NCBI GenBank assembly: GCA_016183935.1
Contig: JACPDR010000028.1
Span: forward strand, 62,001-126,000
Direction: 5' to 3'
Source of the DNA: Caulobacterales bacterium
GTDB taxonomy: Bacteria > Pseudomonadota > Alphaproteobacteria > Caulobacterales > Caulobacteraceae
DNA length: 64,000 nt
Shown in pieces: positions 8,281 through 16,612 of the stretch. The position numbers and the translations under genes were made by a program. Position 1 is the stretch's first letter. Each line of letters begins with the position of its first letter. The notes under the pieces were generated by a model, which ran no database searches, had not been told where the DNA came from, and saw only the letters and a list, made by a program, of their open reading frames with translations.

Positions 8281-8309
8281 AACCCCTCCCGCCACCGGCC
8301 GGAGGGGTT
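8281..8309 (+). terminator. Intrinsic terminator-like hairpin in the rtcB leader
   Basis: AACCCCTCC and GGAGGGGTT are perfect 9-bp arms around an 11-base loop and are followed by TTTCTT counting the last two T of the arm. It lies 66 bases before the rtcB start, so it either ends an upstream transcript or acts as an attenuator. Confidence 0.65.
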
Positions 8310-8375
8310 TCTTGTATCCGCGAGACCTCCGCCGCGCCGGTCCGGAAGGATCAGACAGAGAAGGAGACGTCGGCC

Positions 8376-9593
8376 ATGCGTGGCTATGACGTAATCGAAA
8401 GCCCGGGGGCGCCCATCAAGGCGTGGACCCGGGGGGTGCCCATCGAGGATGCGGCGCTGGCGCAATTGAAGAACGTTGCGTCGCTGCCGTTCATCCACAA
8501 GCATATCGCCGTCATGCCGGACGTGCACTGGGGCAAGGGCGCGACCGTCGGATCGGTGATCCCCGCCGTGGGGGCCATCATCCCGGCCGCCGTGGGCGTG
8601 GACATCGGCTGCGGCATGATGGCGGTGCGGACCTCGATCCGCGCCGAACACCTGCCGGACGACCTGTCGGGCCTCCGCTCCGCCATCGAGGCGGCCGTTC
8701 CGCACGGCCGCACCGACAACGGCGGGCGCAACGACAAGGGCGCCTGGGCTGGCGAGCCGCCGGCTTCGGCCGTGACCCGCTGGGCCGACCTCAAGGCCGG
8801 CTACGACGCCGTGGTGGAGAAGCACCCCAAGGCGGCGCACCCGCGCGGCTTCGGCCACCTGGGCACGCTGGGCACGGGCAACCACTTCATCGAGCTGTGT
8901 CTCGACGAGGCGGGGGACGTGTGGGTGATGCTGCACTCCGGCTCGCGCGGGGTGGGCAACCGCTTCGGTTCCTACTTCATCGAGCGGGCGAAGCATGAGG
9001 CGCGGCGCTGGTTCCTGAACCTGCCCGACCAGGACCTGGCCTACTTCCCGGAAGGGTCGGAGGGGTTCATCGACTACATCCGGGCGGTGTCGTGGGCGCA
9101 GAAGTACGCGCGCGCCAACCGCGAGGTGATGATGGACAGCGTGCTGGACGTGCTGCGCGCGGTCTGGCCGGATCTGGAGACGACGCAGGAAGCGGTGAAC
9201 TGTCACCACAACTACGTCTCGAAGGAGCGCCACTTCGGCAAGGACGTGTTCCTGACCCGCAAGGGCGCGGTGTCGGCGAAGCTCGATGAGCTGGGCATCA
9301 TCCCCGGCTCGATGGGGGCGAAGTCCTTCATCGTGCGCGGCAAGGGCAATGCAGACTCGTTCTGCACCTGCTCGCACGGCGCCGGTCGGGCCATGAGCCG
9401 GACCGAGGCCCGGCGGCGCTTCACGGTGGAGGACCACGTCCGCGCCACCGAAGGCGTCGAGTGCCGCAAGGACGCCGAGGTGATCGACGAAACGCCGATG
9501 GCCTACAAGGACATCGACGCGGTCATCGCGGCCCAGTCCGACCTGATCGAGGTCGTGCACACCCTGCGTCAGGTGATGTGCGTCAAGGGATGA
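8376..9593 (+). CDS. rtcB: RNA-splicing ligase RtcB
   Basis: GTP- and Mn2+-dependent RNA ligase that joins 2',3'-cyclic phosphate and 5'-OH ends, used in RNA repair. At 405 aa it is of normal bacterial length. Metal and guanylylation residues are visible: GVDIGCGM (Asp, Cys), GTGNHFIE (His), HSGSRG (His), NCHHNYV (His) and SHGAGRAMSR near the C-terminus, which holds the His that becomes guanylylated. Start ATG 8376 with AAGGAG at 8361-8366. No archease or RtcA/RtcR gene is adjacent, unlike the E. coli arrangement. Confidence 0.95.
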   Translation: MRGYDVIESPGAPIKAWTRGVPIEDAALAQLKNVASLPFIHKHIAVMPDVHWGKGATVGSVIPAVGAIIPAAVGVDIGCGMMAVRTSIRAEHLPDDLSGLRSAIEAAVPHGRTDNGGRNDKGAWAGEPPASAVTRWADLKAGYDAVVEKHPKAAHPRGFGHLGTLGTGNHFIELCLDEAGDVWVMLHSGSRGVGNRFGSYFIERAKHEARRWFLNLPDQDLAYFPEGSEGFIDYIRAVSWAQKYARANREVMMDSVLDVLRAVWPDLETTQEAVNCHHNYVSKERHFGKDVFLTRKGAVSAKLDELGIIPGSMGAKSFIVRGKGNADSFCTCSHGAGRAMSRTEARRRFTVEDHVRATEGVECRKDAEVIDETPMAYKDIDAVIAAQSDLIEVVHTLRQVMCVKG

Positions 9594-9597
9594 CGGG

Positions 9598-9631
9598 AGC
9601 CGGTTCCGCAGCAGTGCGGGACCGGCTTTCG
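9598..9631 (+). terminator. Intrinsic terminator after rtcB
   Basis: A 13-bp stem (9598-9610 with 9615-9627, one G-T pair) with loop GCAG starts four bases after the rtcB stop and is followed by TTC. One of the strongest terminators in the window. Confidence 0.85.
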
Positions 9632-9675
9632 TCGTTGGGGGCGGGAGCGACGGGGCGTCTGGCAGCCCGAACCGG

Positions 9676-10911
9676 TCACCCGGGACCGGTCGACCTTCCG
9701 CCGAGCGTGTCGAGCAACAGGTTGGCGGCCACCCTCGCGCCGTCGTCCCGGATCGTCCTCGCCACCGCGGCGGCCCGTTCGCGGGTTTGGGGGTGCAGGG
9801 CGGTCGCGAGCGCCACTGACAGCGACCCGACCGTCGGGACCGGCCCGTCATGCGCCGCGCCAATGCCCAGCTCGGCCACGCGGCTGGCCCACCAGGGCTG
9901 GTCGGCCAGCTGGGGGACGACGACCTGGGGCGCGCCGGCGCGGGCGGCGGTGGTGGTGGTGCCCGCGCCGCCGTGATGAATGACGGCGGCGACGCGGGGG
10001 AACAGGGCCTGCTGATTGACGTCGGCGACGGCGAAACAGTCGGCCGCGTCGTCGACCGGGGCGAGCCCGGCCCAGCCCTGGGCGAGGACGACGCGGCGGC
10101 CGTGGACCCGGACCGCCTCAATGGCGACGGCGGCGGCGTCCGTCGATCCCGCCAGGGCCATGCTGCCGAAGCCGACGTAGACGGGGGGCTCCCCGGCTTC
10201 GAGGAAGGCTTCCAGACCGGACGGGAGCGGGCGGTCGTCCGGCAGGATCCAGGCGCCGGTCTGGACAGGGTCCATGGCGTCCGTCGGCGGCCACGGCCCG
10301 AGCAGGGGGTCGGCGGCCAGCAGCGGTCGCCGTGTGAAGACGTAGTCGCGGACGTGGTCCAGCGCCGGCAGGCCGATCGCGGCGCGGTGGCTGTTCACCG
10401 CCTCGCCGAACAGGGCGTCCATGGCCTGGTCGTTGAAGGCCCACAGCGCCGCGTTGTCGCTCACCCCCGGCGGGTGCGGATGGCCGGGGTATTGCAGCGG
10501 CGGGTGGTGCGGCGACGGCAGCACGACCGGGCAGTAGGCGGCGAGGACGTAGGGAATGCCCCGCATTTCGGCCACGGCCTGGGCGGCGGCGGTCGAGGGG
10601 AACACGCCGGTCGCCACGATCGCGTCGCAACCGTCGGCCGCCGCGGCGATCGCCTCGTACTGGCCGGTCATCACCGCCGCCGCCGCCTGGGGCAGTTTCC
10701 ATCCCGAGCGCTTCGACAGCTCGACAAATGAACGGACCGGCATGAACGCGGGGGCCAGAGGGACGCCGGCGCGGTCGAGCAGGGCGAGGAACTCGGGGTC
10801 CGCCGGGGCCGAGACGATGGCCTCCACGCCCGCCGCCTGGAGCGCCACGGCGAGGCTCGCCATGGGCTCGACGTCGCCGCGCGATCCATAGGTCGACAAC
10901 AGTATGCGCAT
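9676..10911 (-). CDS. UGT/MGT-type glycosyltransferase (GT1-like)
   Basis: GT-B fold transferase of 411 aa related to sterol, macrolide and flavonoid glycosyltransferases. Seen: N-terminal STYGSRGDVEP acceptor-side motif, and in the C-terminal half VYVGFGSM, then HHGGAGTT followed by APQVVVPQLADQ, the nucleotide-sugar binding signature. The acceptor is unknown, a lipid or small molecule. ATG 10911 has a perfect GGGAGGG ribosome site; longer in-frame extension upstream has none. The gene stands alone, converging on rtcB. Confidence 0.88.
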   Translation of the reverse strand: MRILLSTYGSRGDVEPMASLAVALQAAGVEAIVSAPADPEFLALLDRAGVPLAPAFMPVRSFVELSKRSGWKLPQAAAAVMTGQYEAIAAAADGCDAIVATGVFPSTAAAQAVAEMRGIPYVLAAYCPVVLPSPHHPPLQYPGHPHPPGVSDNAALWAFNDQAMDALFGEAVNSHRAAIGLPALDHVRDYVFTRRPLLAADPLLGPWPPTDAMDPVQTGAWILPDDRPLPSGLEAFLEAGEPPVYVGFGSMALAGSTDAAAVAIEAVRVHGRRVVLAQGWAGLAPVDDAADCFAVADVNQQALFPRVAAVIHHGGAGTTTTAARAGAPQVVVPQLADQPWWASRVAELGIGAAHDGPVPTVGSLSVALATALHPQTRERAAAVARTIRDDGARVAANLLLDTLGGRSTGPG

Positions 10912-11067
10912 GGAACCCTCCCGTCCGGTTTCGAGGGCTCGACAAACTGCGCATAAATCGCGGCGGGGCAATTCTTGAACGAAACTGTTTCGTCCCCACC
11001 TTCGAACTGCCCCCGGGCGGATAGCCGATATCTCGCCCGTCCCGCGCTCCGCCGATTTCAGCAAAAT

Positions 11068-11086
11068 CTCACGACTCGCTCATGCC
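11068..11086 (+). repeat. 19-bp upstream element, copy 1
   Basis: Matches 17 of 19 bases with 11528-11546 (core TCGCTCATGCC preceded by CTCAC-A). Each copy lies just before a separate gene on the plus strand, suggesting a shared promoter or leader element. In this copy the final ATG doubles as one possible start codon of the next gene. Confidence 0.4.
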
Positions 11087-11507
11087 GATCACCCGCCTGC
11101 GGGTCAGGGTGGCCGCCATCATGGATGGAGTCATGGCGATGGCGATGAAGGCGGCCGTGGCGGCCCCGATGACTGGTTCGCACCGGGATGACCTGGCGCT
11201 GAGCCGCGAGCAGCTGGTGCGCGAGCCGCTGGGCGGGCGGACGTGGCGCGGGACGCTGACCAATCGTGGCGACGGCCTGTGCGCAGCGGTGGCGGTCGAG
11301 ATCCGCTTTCTCGACCGCAACGGCCGGGCGATGGGCGGTTTCAGCGGCCGGGCCGAGCGGCTGGCGCCGGGCGGCGGGCTGGAGCTGCAATCGCGCCTGC
11401 CGGCCGGGGCGGCGGGGCTGCAGATCCAGTCGCTGCGCTGGACGGCCGGGGGCGACCGGGTCGAGCGTGGGCCCTATGCGCCGTGGCGGCCGGGGGAATC
11501 CGGGTGA
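11082..11507 (+). CDS. Hypothetical protein with beta-sandwich (FxLYD-like) domain
   Basis: 141 aa if started at 11082; ATGs at codons 14, 18, 20 and 22 are alternatives, and the first copy of the 19-bp repeat ends on the 11082 ATG, so a later start is quite possible. Residues about 35-125 (WRGTLTNRG…VAVEIRFLDRNGRAM…LQSRLPAGAAGLQIQSLRW) have the alternating pattern of an FxLYD/immunoglobulin-like domain in which a residue is compared with its unmodified neighbour. The Met/Ala-rich N-terminus is not a clear signal peptide. Function unknown. Confidence 0.55.
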   Translation: MPITRLRVRVAAIMDGVMAMAMKAAVAAPMTGSHRDDLALSREQLVREPLGGRTWRGTLTNRGDGLCAAVAVEIRFLDRNGRAMGGFSGRAERLAPGGGLELQSRLPAGAAGLQIQSLRWTAGGDRVERGPYAPWRPGESG

Positions 11508-11527
11508 GGGACGCGGCCGGGCGCGGC

Positions 11528-11546
11528 CTCACAATTCGCTCATGCC
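11528..11546 (+). repeat. 19-bp upstream element, copy 2
   Basis: Second copy of the element at 11068-11086, two mismatches, 460 bp apart, lying 55 bases upstream of the ATG at 11601. Confidence 0.4.
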
Positions 11547-11600
11547 TTGCCGGGCCGGCTGTGGCGCAATCGGGGCGTCGATGACGACGGGAGAGACGAA

Positions 11601-12155
11601 ATGACTGTGACGAACGAAGCGCTGCGCGACGCGCGGCTGACCCGCTGGCTGCGGGCGGTGGTCTGGGGCGGGGCGGCGGTCGCCTGGCTCGTGCCGCTGG
11701 CGGCCCGGCTGTTTGCGGGCCTGCCGTGGACGCCGTTCGACTTCATCGTCTGGGCCTTGATGCTGCTGGTCGCCGCCGGGCTGGCCGAGGCGGGGCTGAG
11801 GCTGTCGGGCCAGCTGGCCTATCGCGCCGGCATGATCGTGGCGGTGGGGACCAGCTTCCTGATCACCTGGTCGAACCTGGCCGTCGGCATCATCGGAAAC
11901 GAGAACAATCCGCTGAACCAGATCTTCTTCGGGGTGATCGCCATCGCCCTCGTCGGGGCGTTCGTGGCGCGCTTCCGGCCGAAAGGGATGGCGGTGGCCA
12001 TGCTGGTGACGGCCGTGGCCCAGTTCGCCACGGCCTTCCTCGCCCTGGCCTATGAGCACATCGTGTTCGGCATCGTCGGCGTGTTCGCGCTGGGCTGGCT
12101 GCTGGCGGCGTGGCTGTTCCGGGAGGCGGCGCGGGGGGAGGCTGTCCCGGCCTAG
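11601..12155 (+). CDS. Conserved hypothetical membrane protein (184 aa)
   Basis: Five or six hydrophobic helices alternate with short loops; a conserved-looking GNENNPLNQIFF loop sits between helices 3 and 4. ATG 11601 is supported by GGGAGAG about 8 bases upstream, so the in-frame extension to 11547 is not used. No catalytic motif; the family resembles uncharacterised integral membrane proteins common in alphaproteobacteria. It converges on putA through the terminator repeat at 12160-12204. Confidence 0.7.
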   Translation: MTVTNEALRDARLTRWLRAVVWGGAAVAWLVPLAARLFAGLPWTPFDFIVWALMLLVAAGLAEAGLRLSGQLAYRAGMIVAVGTSFLITWSNLAVGIIGNENNPLNQIFFGVIAIALVGAFVARFRPKGMAVAMLVTAVAQFATAFLALAYEHIVFGIVGVFALGWLLAAWLFREAARGEAVPA

Positions 12156-12159
12156 CAAT

Positions 12160-12204
12160 CCCTCCACCGCTGCGCGGTCCTCCTCCCCGCGGCGCGGGGA
12201 GGAG
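12160..12204. repeat. Partial palindromic repeat acting as bidirectional terminator
   Basis: The stretch contains a perfect 11-bp stem (12180-12190 with 12194-12204, loop GGC) between the convergent stops of the membrane protein and putA. Its left part (CCTCCACCGC…CGGTCC…CTCCCC) repeats the left arm of the 125-bp palindrome inside bkdB (22491-22615), so both are members of one dispersed repeat family. Confidence 0.65.
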
Positions 12205-12213
12205 ATGCTGCGT

Positions 12214-15200
12214 CTACAGGTTCAGCAGGGCCGGGTCGCCGCCCTGGGCGGCGATGTTGTTGCTGATGGCCTTTTCGGAGGCGTAGCGGATCAGGCTGTT
12301 GGGGCCGCCGGCCTTGGGGCCGGTGCCGCTGAGGCCCTCGCCGCCGAAGGGCTGGACGCCCACGACAGCGCCGGTGATCGAGCGGTTGATGTAGACGTTG
12401 CCGGCCGGGACGAGGCGGATGACCTTGGCGGCGAAGGCCTCGATGCGGCTGTGCACGCCCAGGGTCAGGCCGTAGCCGCGGGCGGCCAGCTTTTCGGCCA
12501 CCTGCTTCAGGTCGGCCGGGTCGTAGCGGTAGATGTGCAGGATCGGGCCGAAGACCTCGCGCTCGAGGAAGTCCGGGGTCGGGATCTCGGCGATGGTCGG
12601 GGCGAAATAGTCGCCCGAGCCGGCCCCGGCGTTGGCGCTTTCGGCCAGCTCGGCGCGGGCGATGATCTTCGCCTCCTTCTCGAGCCGGGCCAGATGGGCC
12701 TCCAGCGCCTGACGCGACTCGGCGTCGATGACCGGGCCGATGTCGGTGGACGGATCGGCAGGGTCGCCGACCATCTGGGCGCCGAGGGCGCCCTTGAGGC
12801 CCTCGATCAGCACCTCGGCCGAGTCCTTCGGCACATAGAGGACGCGCAGGGCCGAGCAGCGCTGGCCGGCGCTGCCGAAGGCGGAGAGCACCACGTCGTC
12901 CAGCACCTGTTCGCGCAGGGCGGTGGTGTCGACGAACATGGCGTTGAGGCCGCCGGTCTCGGCGATGAAGGGGATGATCGCGCCTTCCCGCTTCGCAATG
13001 GCGGCGTTGATGGCGCGGGCGGTGTCGGTGCCGCCGGTGAAGGCGACGCCGTCGATGCCCGGGTGCGAGACCAGGGCGGCGCCGACGGTCTCGCCCCGGC
13101 CCGGGACGAGGGCCAGCAGGTCGGGCTTGAGGCCGGCCTTGTGGAACAGGCGGACGGCCTCGGCGGCGACCAGCGGGGTCTGTTCGGCCGGCTTGGCCAG
13201 CACGGCGTTGCCGGCGGCGAGGGCGGCGGCGATCTGGCCGGTGAAGATGGCCAGCGGGAAGTTCCACGGGCTGATGCAGGCGAAGACGCCGCGGCCGTGC
13301 AGGACCAGCTGGTTGGTCTCGCCGACCGGGCCGGTCAGGACCTCGGGGCCGCCGAACTGCTGCTCGGCGAGCATGGCGTAGTAGCGGCAGAAGTCGGCCG
13401 CCTCGCGCACCTCGGCGACGCCGTCGTTGAGGGTCTTGCCGGCCTCGCGGGCCAGCAGGGCGACGAAGCGGTCCATGTCCGCCTCGAGCGAGTCGGCCAT
13501 GCTGCGCAGCACGATGGCCCGGGCCGCGCCGCCGGCCTCGTCCCAGACGAAGTGGGCCCGGGCGCCGATCTCGATGGCCTGGTGGATTTCGGATTCGGTG
13601 GCCTCGGAGACGTAGCCGAGCACGTCGTCGCGATCCGACGGGCTGGTCACGTCGGTCGGGTTCTGACCCGCGCGCAGGACGCCGCTGACGATCGGGCCCG
13701 AGTTGAGCTTCTCGCGGTCGATCAGCTCCAGGGCGACGGCGTGGCGTTCGCGCTCTTCCTGCTGGGAATAGTCGCGGCCGAGGGAGTTGAGGCGATTTCC
13801 GTACATGTGCTGGGGGACCGGAATCTTGGGGTGGGGGCCGGGCTGGCTTTCCAGGACGGCGACGGGATCGAAGGCGACGGTCGAGGCGGGGACGCGCTCG
13901 TCGAGCAGGGCGTGGACGAAGGAGGAGTTGGCGCCGTTCTCGAGCAGGCGGCGGACGAGGTAGGGCAGCAGCTCCTCATGGCCGCCGACCGGGGCGTAGG
14001 CGCGGATGGTCAGCTGCTCGTCCGACCAGGCGGCCTCGGCGGCGTCGTAGAGCGGCTCGCCCATGCCATGCAGGCGCTGGAACTCGATGGCGACGCCGGA
14101 GTCCTTCGCCATCCGGTGCACGGCCGCCAGAGAGACGGCGTTGTGGGTGGCGAACTGGCCGTACAGGTGCGGGGCGGCGTCGATGATGGCGCGGGCGCAG
14201 ACGAGGTAGTTGACGTCGGTGGCCACCTTGGTGGTGAAGACCGGATAGTCGGGCCGGCCCATGATCTGGGCGCGCTTGATCTCGGTGTCCCAGTAGGCGC
14301 CCTTGACCAGCCGCACCATGAGGCGGCGGCCGGAGACGCGGGCCAATTCGGCGACGCGGGCGACGACCTCGGGGGCGCGCTTCTGATAGGCTTGGACGGC
14401 GAGGCCGAGGCCCTTCCATTCGCCGAAGTCGGGATCGTGGGCGAGGGCGTCGAGCAGCTTCAGCGACAGGGCGAGGCGGTCGGCCTCCTCGGCGTCCATG
14501 CAGAAGTTGATGTCGTATTTCGCGGCGATCAGGGCCAGCCGCTTCACGCGCGGATAGAGCTCGGCCCAGACCCGCGGCTCATGAGTGGCCTCGTAGCGCG
14601 GCGACAGGGCCGACAGCTTGACCGAGACGCCGTGGCCGGTCTGGGGGCCGCGCATGCCGGGGTCGTCGCGGCGCACCTTGCCGACCGCCTCGATGGCCCT
14701 GGCGTAGACGACCTCGTAGCGTTCGGCGTCGGCGGTGGTGCGGGCGCCCTCGCCCAGCATGTCGAAGCTGCACAGCCAGCCCTCGCGTGCCGAGCGCTTC
14801 AGGGCTCCGTTGATGGTGCGGCCGACCACGAACTGCTCGCCCATCATGCGCACGGCGGCGGCGACGGCCTGGCGGATCACCGGCTCGCCGATGCGGCCGG
14901 CGACGCGGCGCAGGAAGCCGGGCAGGTCGCGCTTGGCGTCCTCGTCGACATCGACCAGCTTGCCGGTCAGCATCAGCCCCCAGGTCGAGGCGTTGACGAA
15001 CAGGCTGTCGGACTGGCCGAGGTGTTTGGCCCAGTCGGCCGACTTGATCTTCTCGGCGATCAGCTTGTCGCGGGTGTCCTCGTCGGGGATGCGCAGCAGG
15101 GCCTCGGCCATGCACATCAGGGCCAGGCCCTCGCGGGTGCCGAGGCTGAACTCCTGCAGGAAGCTCTCGACCACGCCCTGGCGCTCGTTGCTGCGACGGG

Positions 15201-15372
15201 CCCGCTCGACCAGGTCGATGGCCTCGTCGACCACCGCCTGGCGGCCCTCGGGCGACAGCGGAATCTGCTCCAGCAGGGCGCGGACGGCCGCCGTCTCGTC
15301 GGCGAACTTGCCCCGGTCCAGCGTGTCCCAATCCTGAGAAAGCGCCACCGGCGCGGAAACATGTGCGGTCAT
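12214..15372 (-). CDS. putA: Bifunctional proline dehydrogenase / L-glutamate-gamma-semialdehyde dehydrogenase
   Basis: Oxidises proline to glutamate in two steps with FAD and NAD+. 1052 aa. The PRODH barrel covers about residues 80-490 (MVRLVKGAYWD and the CMDAEEADR strand visible) and the aldehyde dehydrogenase about 540-1040, with the catalytic Cys in SAGQRCSALR and the general-base Glu in AETGGLN. It begins directly with the alpha-helical domain and has no N-terminal ribbon-helix-helix, so unlike the E. coli protein it cannot repress its own gene by that route. ATG 15372 follows a 113-base divergent gap shared with the GT4 gene. Confidence 0.96.
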   Translation of the reverse strand: MTAHVSAPVALSQDWDTLDRGKFADETAAVRALLEQIPLSPEGRQAVVDEAIDLVERARRSNERQGVVESFLQEFSLGTREGLALMCMAEALLRIPDEDTRDKLIAEKIKSADWAKHLGQSDSLFVNASTWGLMLTGKLVDVDEDAKRDLPGFLRRVAGRIGEPVIRQAVAAAVRMMGEQFVVGRTINGALKRSAREGWLCSFDMLGEGARTTADAERYEVVYARAIEAVGKVRRDDPGMRGPQTGHGVSVKLSALSPRYEATHEPRVWAELYPRVKRLALIAAKYDINFCMDAEEADRLALSLKLLDALAHDPDFGEWKGLGLAVQAYQKRAPEVVARVAELARVSGRRLMVRLVKGAYWDTEIKRAQIMGRPDYPVFTTKVATDVNYLVCARAIIDAAPHLYGQFATHNAVSLAAVHRMAKDSGVAIEFQRLHGMGEPLYDAAEAAWSDEQLTIRAYAPVGGHEELLPYLVRRLLENGANSSFVHALLDERVPASTVAFDPVAVLESQPGPHPKIPVPQHMYGNRLNSLGRDYSQQEERERHAVALELIDREKLNSGPIVSGVLRAGQNPTDVTSPSDRDDVLGYVSEATESEIHQAIEIGARAHFVWDEAGGAARAIVLRSMADSLEADMDRFVALLAREAGKTLNDGVAEVREAADFCRYYAMLAEQQFGGPEVLTGPVGETNQLVLHGRGVFACISPWNFPLAIFTGQIAAALAAGNAVLAKPAEQTPLVAAEAVRLFHKAGLKPDLLALVPGRGETVGAALVSHPGIDGVAFTGGTDTARAINAAIAKREGAIIPFIAETGGLNAMFVDTTALREQVLDDVVLSAFGSAGQRCSALRVLYVPKDSAEVLIEGLKGALGAQMVGDPADPSTDIGPVIDAESRQALEAHLARLEKEAKIIARAELAESANAGAGSGDYFAPTIAEIPTPDFLEREVFGPILHIYRYDPADLKQVAEKLAARGYGLTLGVHSRIEAFAAKVIRLVPAGNVYINRSITGAVVGVQPFGGEGLSGTGPKAGGPNSLIRYASEKAISNNIAAQGGDPALLNL

Positions 15373-15485
15373 GAGCGGCCTCTATCGCCTTTTTGAAGCG
15401 AGCGGGAGAGGCTGCGACGTCTCGCCAACCGGAACATGAGGCGCTAGACCGTTCCCCCGATCAACGGCGGAGCCTTTCGGCCCAC

Positions 15486-16571
15486 ATGCGCATCGTTCTG
15501 GCCACCGACGCCTGGGAGCCCCAGGTCAACGGCGTCGTCCGCACCCTGACCCGGACCATCGCGGAATGCCGCGGCATGGGCCACGAGGTCGAGGTCATCG
15601 AGCCGAGCCAGTTCAAGACCATCCCGTGCCCGACCTATCCGGAGATCCGGCTGGCGTTGGGAGCCGAGGAGGAGATCAGGGAACGGTTGCGCGCCTTCGA
15701 GCCGGAGGCGGTGCACATCGCCACCGAGGGGCCGATCGGCATCGCCACCCGGCGCATCTGCGTCGAATGGAAGCTGCCGTTCACGACCAGCTACCACACC
15801 AAATTCCCCGAATACGTCTCGGCCCGGTTCCCGATCCCGGTACAGGTCGGCTACGCCTATATGAAATGGTTCCACAAGCCGTCGGGGCGGCTGATGGTGG
15901 CCACGCCGACGCTGCGCGACGAACTGCTGGCGCACGGGTTCCGCAACGTCTCGCCGTGGTCGCGGGGCGTCGACACCGAACAGTTCAATCCCGACCTCGA
16001 GCGCATCTACGATGAGCTGGGCGGCAAGGACTGGCCGCGGCCGTTCTGGCTCAACGTCGGCCGGGTGGCCGTCGAGAAGAACATCGAGGCCTTCCTCAAG
16101 ACCGACCTGCCGGGCACCAAGATCGTCGTCGGCGACGGACCGGCGCGGGCCGAGCTGCAGGAGAAATATCCGGAGGCGAAATTCCTCGGGGCGCGGTTCG
16201 GCGAGGAGCTGGCGCGCTGTTTCCGCGACGCCGACGTGTTCGTCTTCCCGAGCTGGACCGACACCTTCGGCCTGGTGATTCTGGAGGCCATGGCCACGGG
16301 CACGCCGGTGGCGGCCTATCCCGCGCACGGGCCGATCGACATCATCCCGGGTTCCAACGCCGGAGCCATCGACAAGGACCTGAGGGCCGCCTGCCTCGAG
16401 GCGCTGAAATGCGACCGGGCGGCGGTGCGGGCCTATGCCGAAAAGTTCAGCTGGCGGGCTTCGGCGGAGCAGTTCGTCGAGAATCTGCAGCCGTACCCGG
16501 AGCCCGAGCGCGGGCGCTTCTGGCGCCGGCTGCGCAGGATCGCGCGGCTGCGGAAGAAGGCGGCGGCCTGA
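15486..16571 (+). CDS. GT4-family glycosyltransferase
   Basis: 361-aa GT-B enzyme starting with the acceptor-domain signature VLATDAWEPQVNGVVRT, typical of the alpha-mannosyl/glucosyl transferases that act on diacylglycerol or phosphatidylinositol acceptors. The donor domain has NVGRVAVEKN, GDGPARAELQ and the E-x7-E block (FGLVILEAMATGTP). Basic C-terminal tail suggests membrane association. ATG 15486 is chosen because the conserved motif begins there; the longer in-frame upstream region is not conserved in character. A role in glycolipid synthesis is inferred from the family. Confidence 0.88.
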   Translation: MRIVLATDAWEPQVNGVVRTLTRTIAECRGMGHEVEVIEPSQFKTIPCPTYPEIRLALGAEEEIRERLRAFEPEAVHIATEGPIGIATRRICVEWKLPFTTSYHTKFPEYVSARFPIPVQVGYAYMKWFHKPSGRLMVATPTLRDELLAHGFRNVSPWSRGVDTEQFNPDLERIYDELGGKDWPRPFWLNVGRVAVEKNIEAFLKTDLPGTKIVVGDGPARAELQEKYPEAKFLGARFGEELARCFRDADVFVFPSWTDTFGLVILEAMATGTPVAAYPAHGPIDIIPGSNAGAIDKDLRAACLEALKCDRAAVRAYAEKFSWRASAEQFVENLQPYPEPERGRFWRRLRRIARLRKKAAA

Positions 16572-16574
16572 GGG

Positions 16575-16604
16575 CTTCCTTCTCCCCCGGAGGGGAGAAA
16601 GAAG
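16575..16604. terminator. Bidirectional terminator between convergent genes
   Basis: Thirteen-base arms (16575-16587 with 16592-16604, one mismatch) around loop CGGA, lying between the GT4 stop and the porin stop. Confidence 0.8.
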
Positions 16605-16612
16605 CATCCCTT

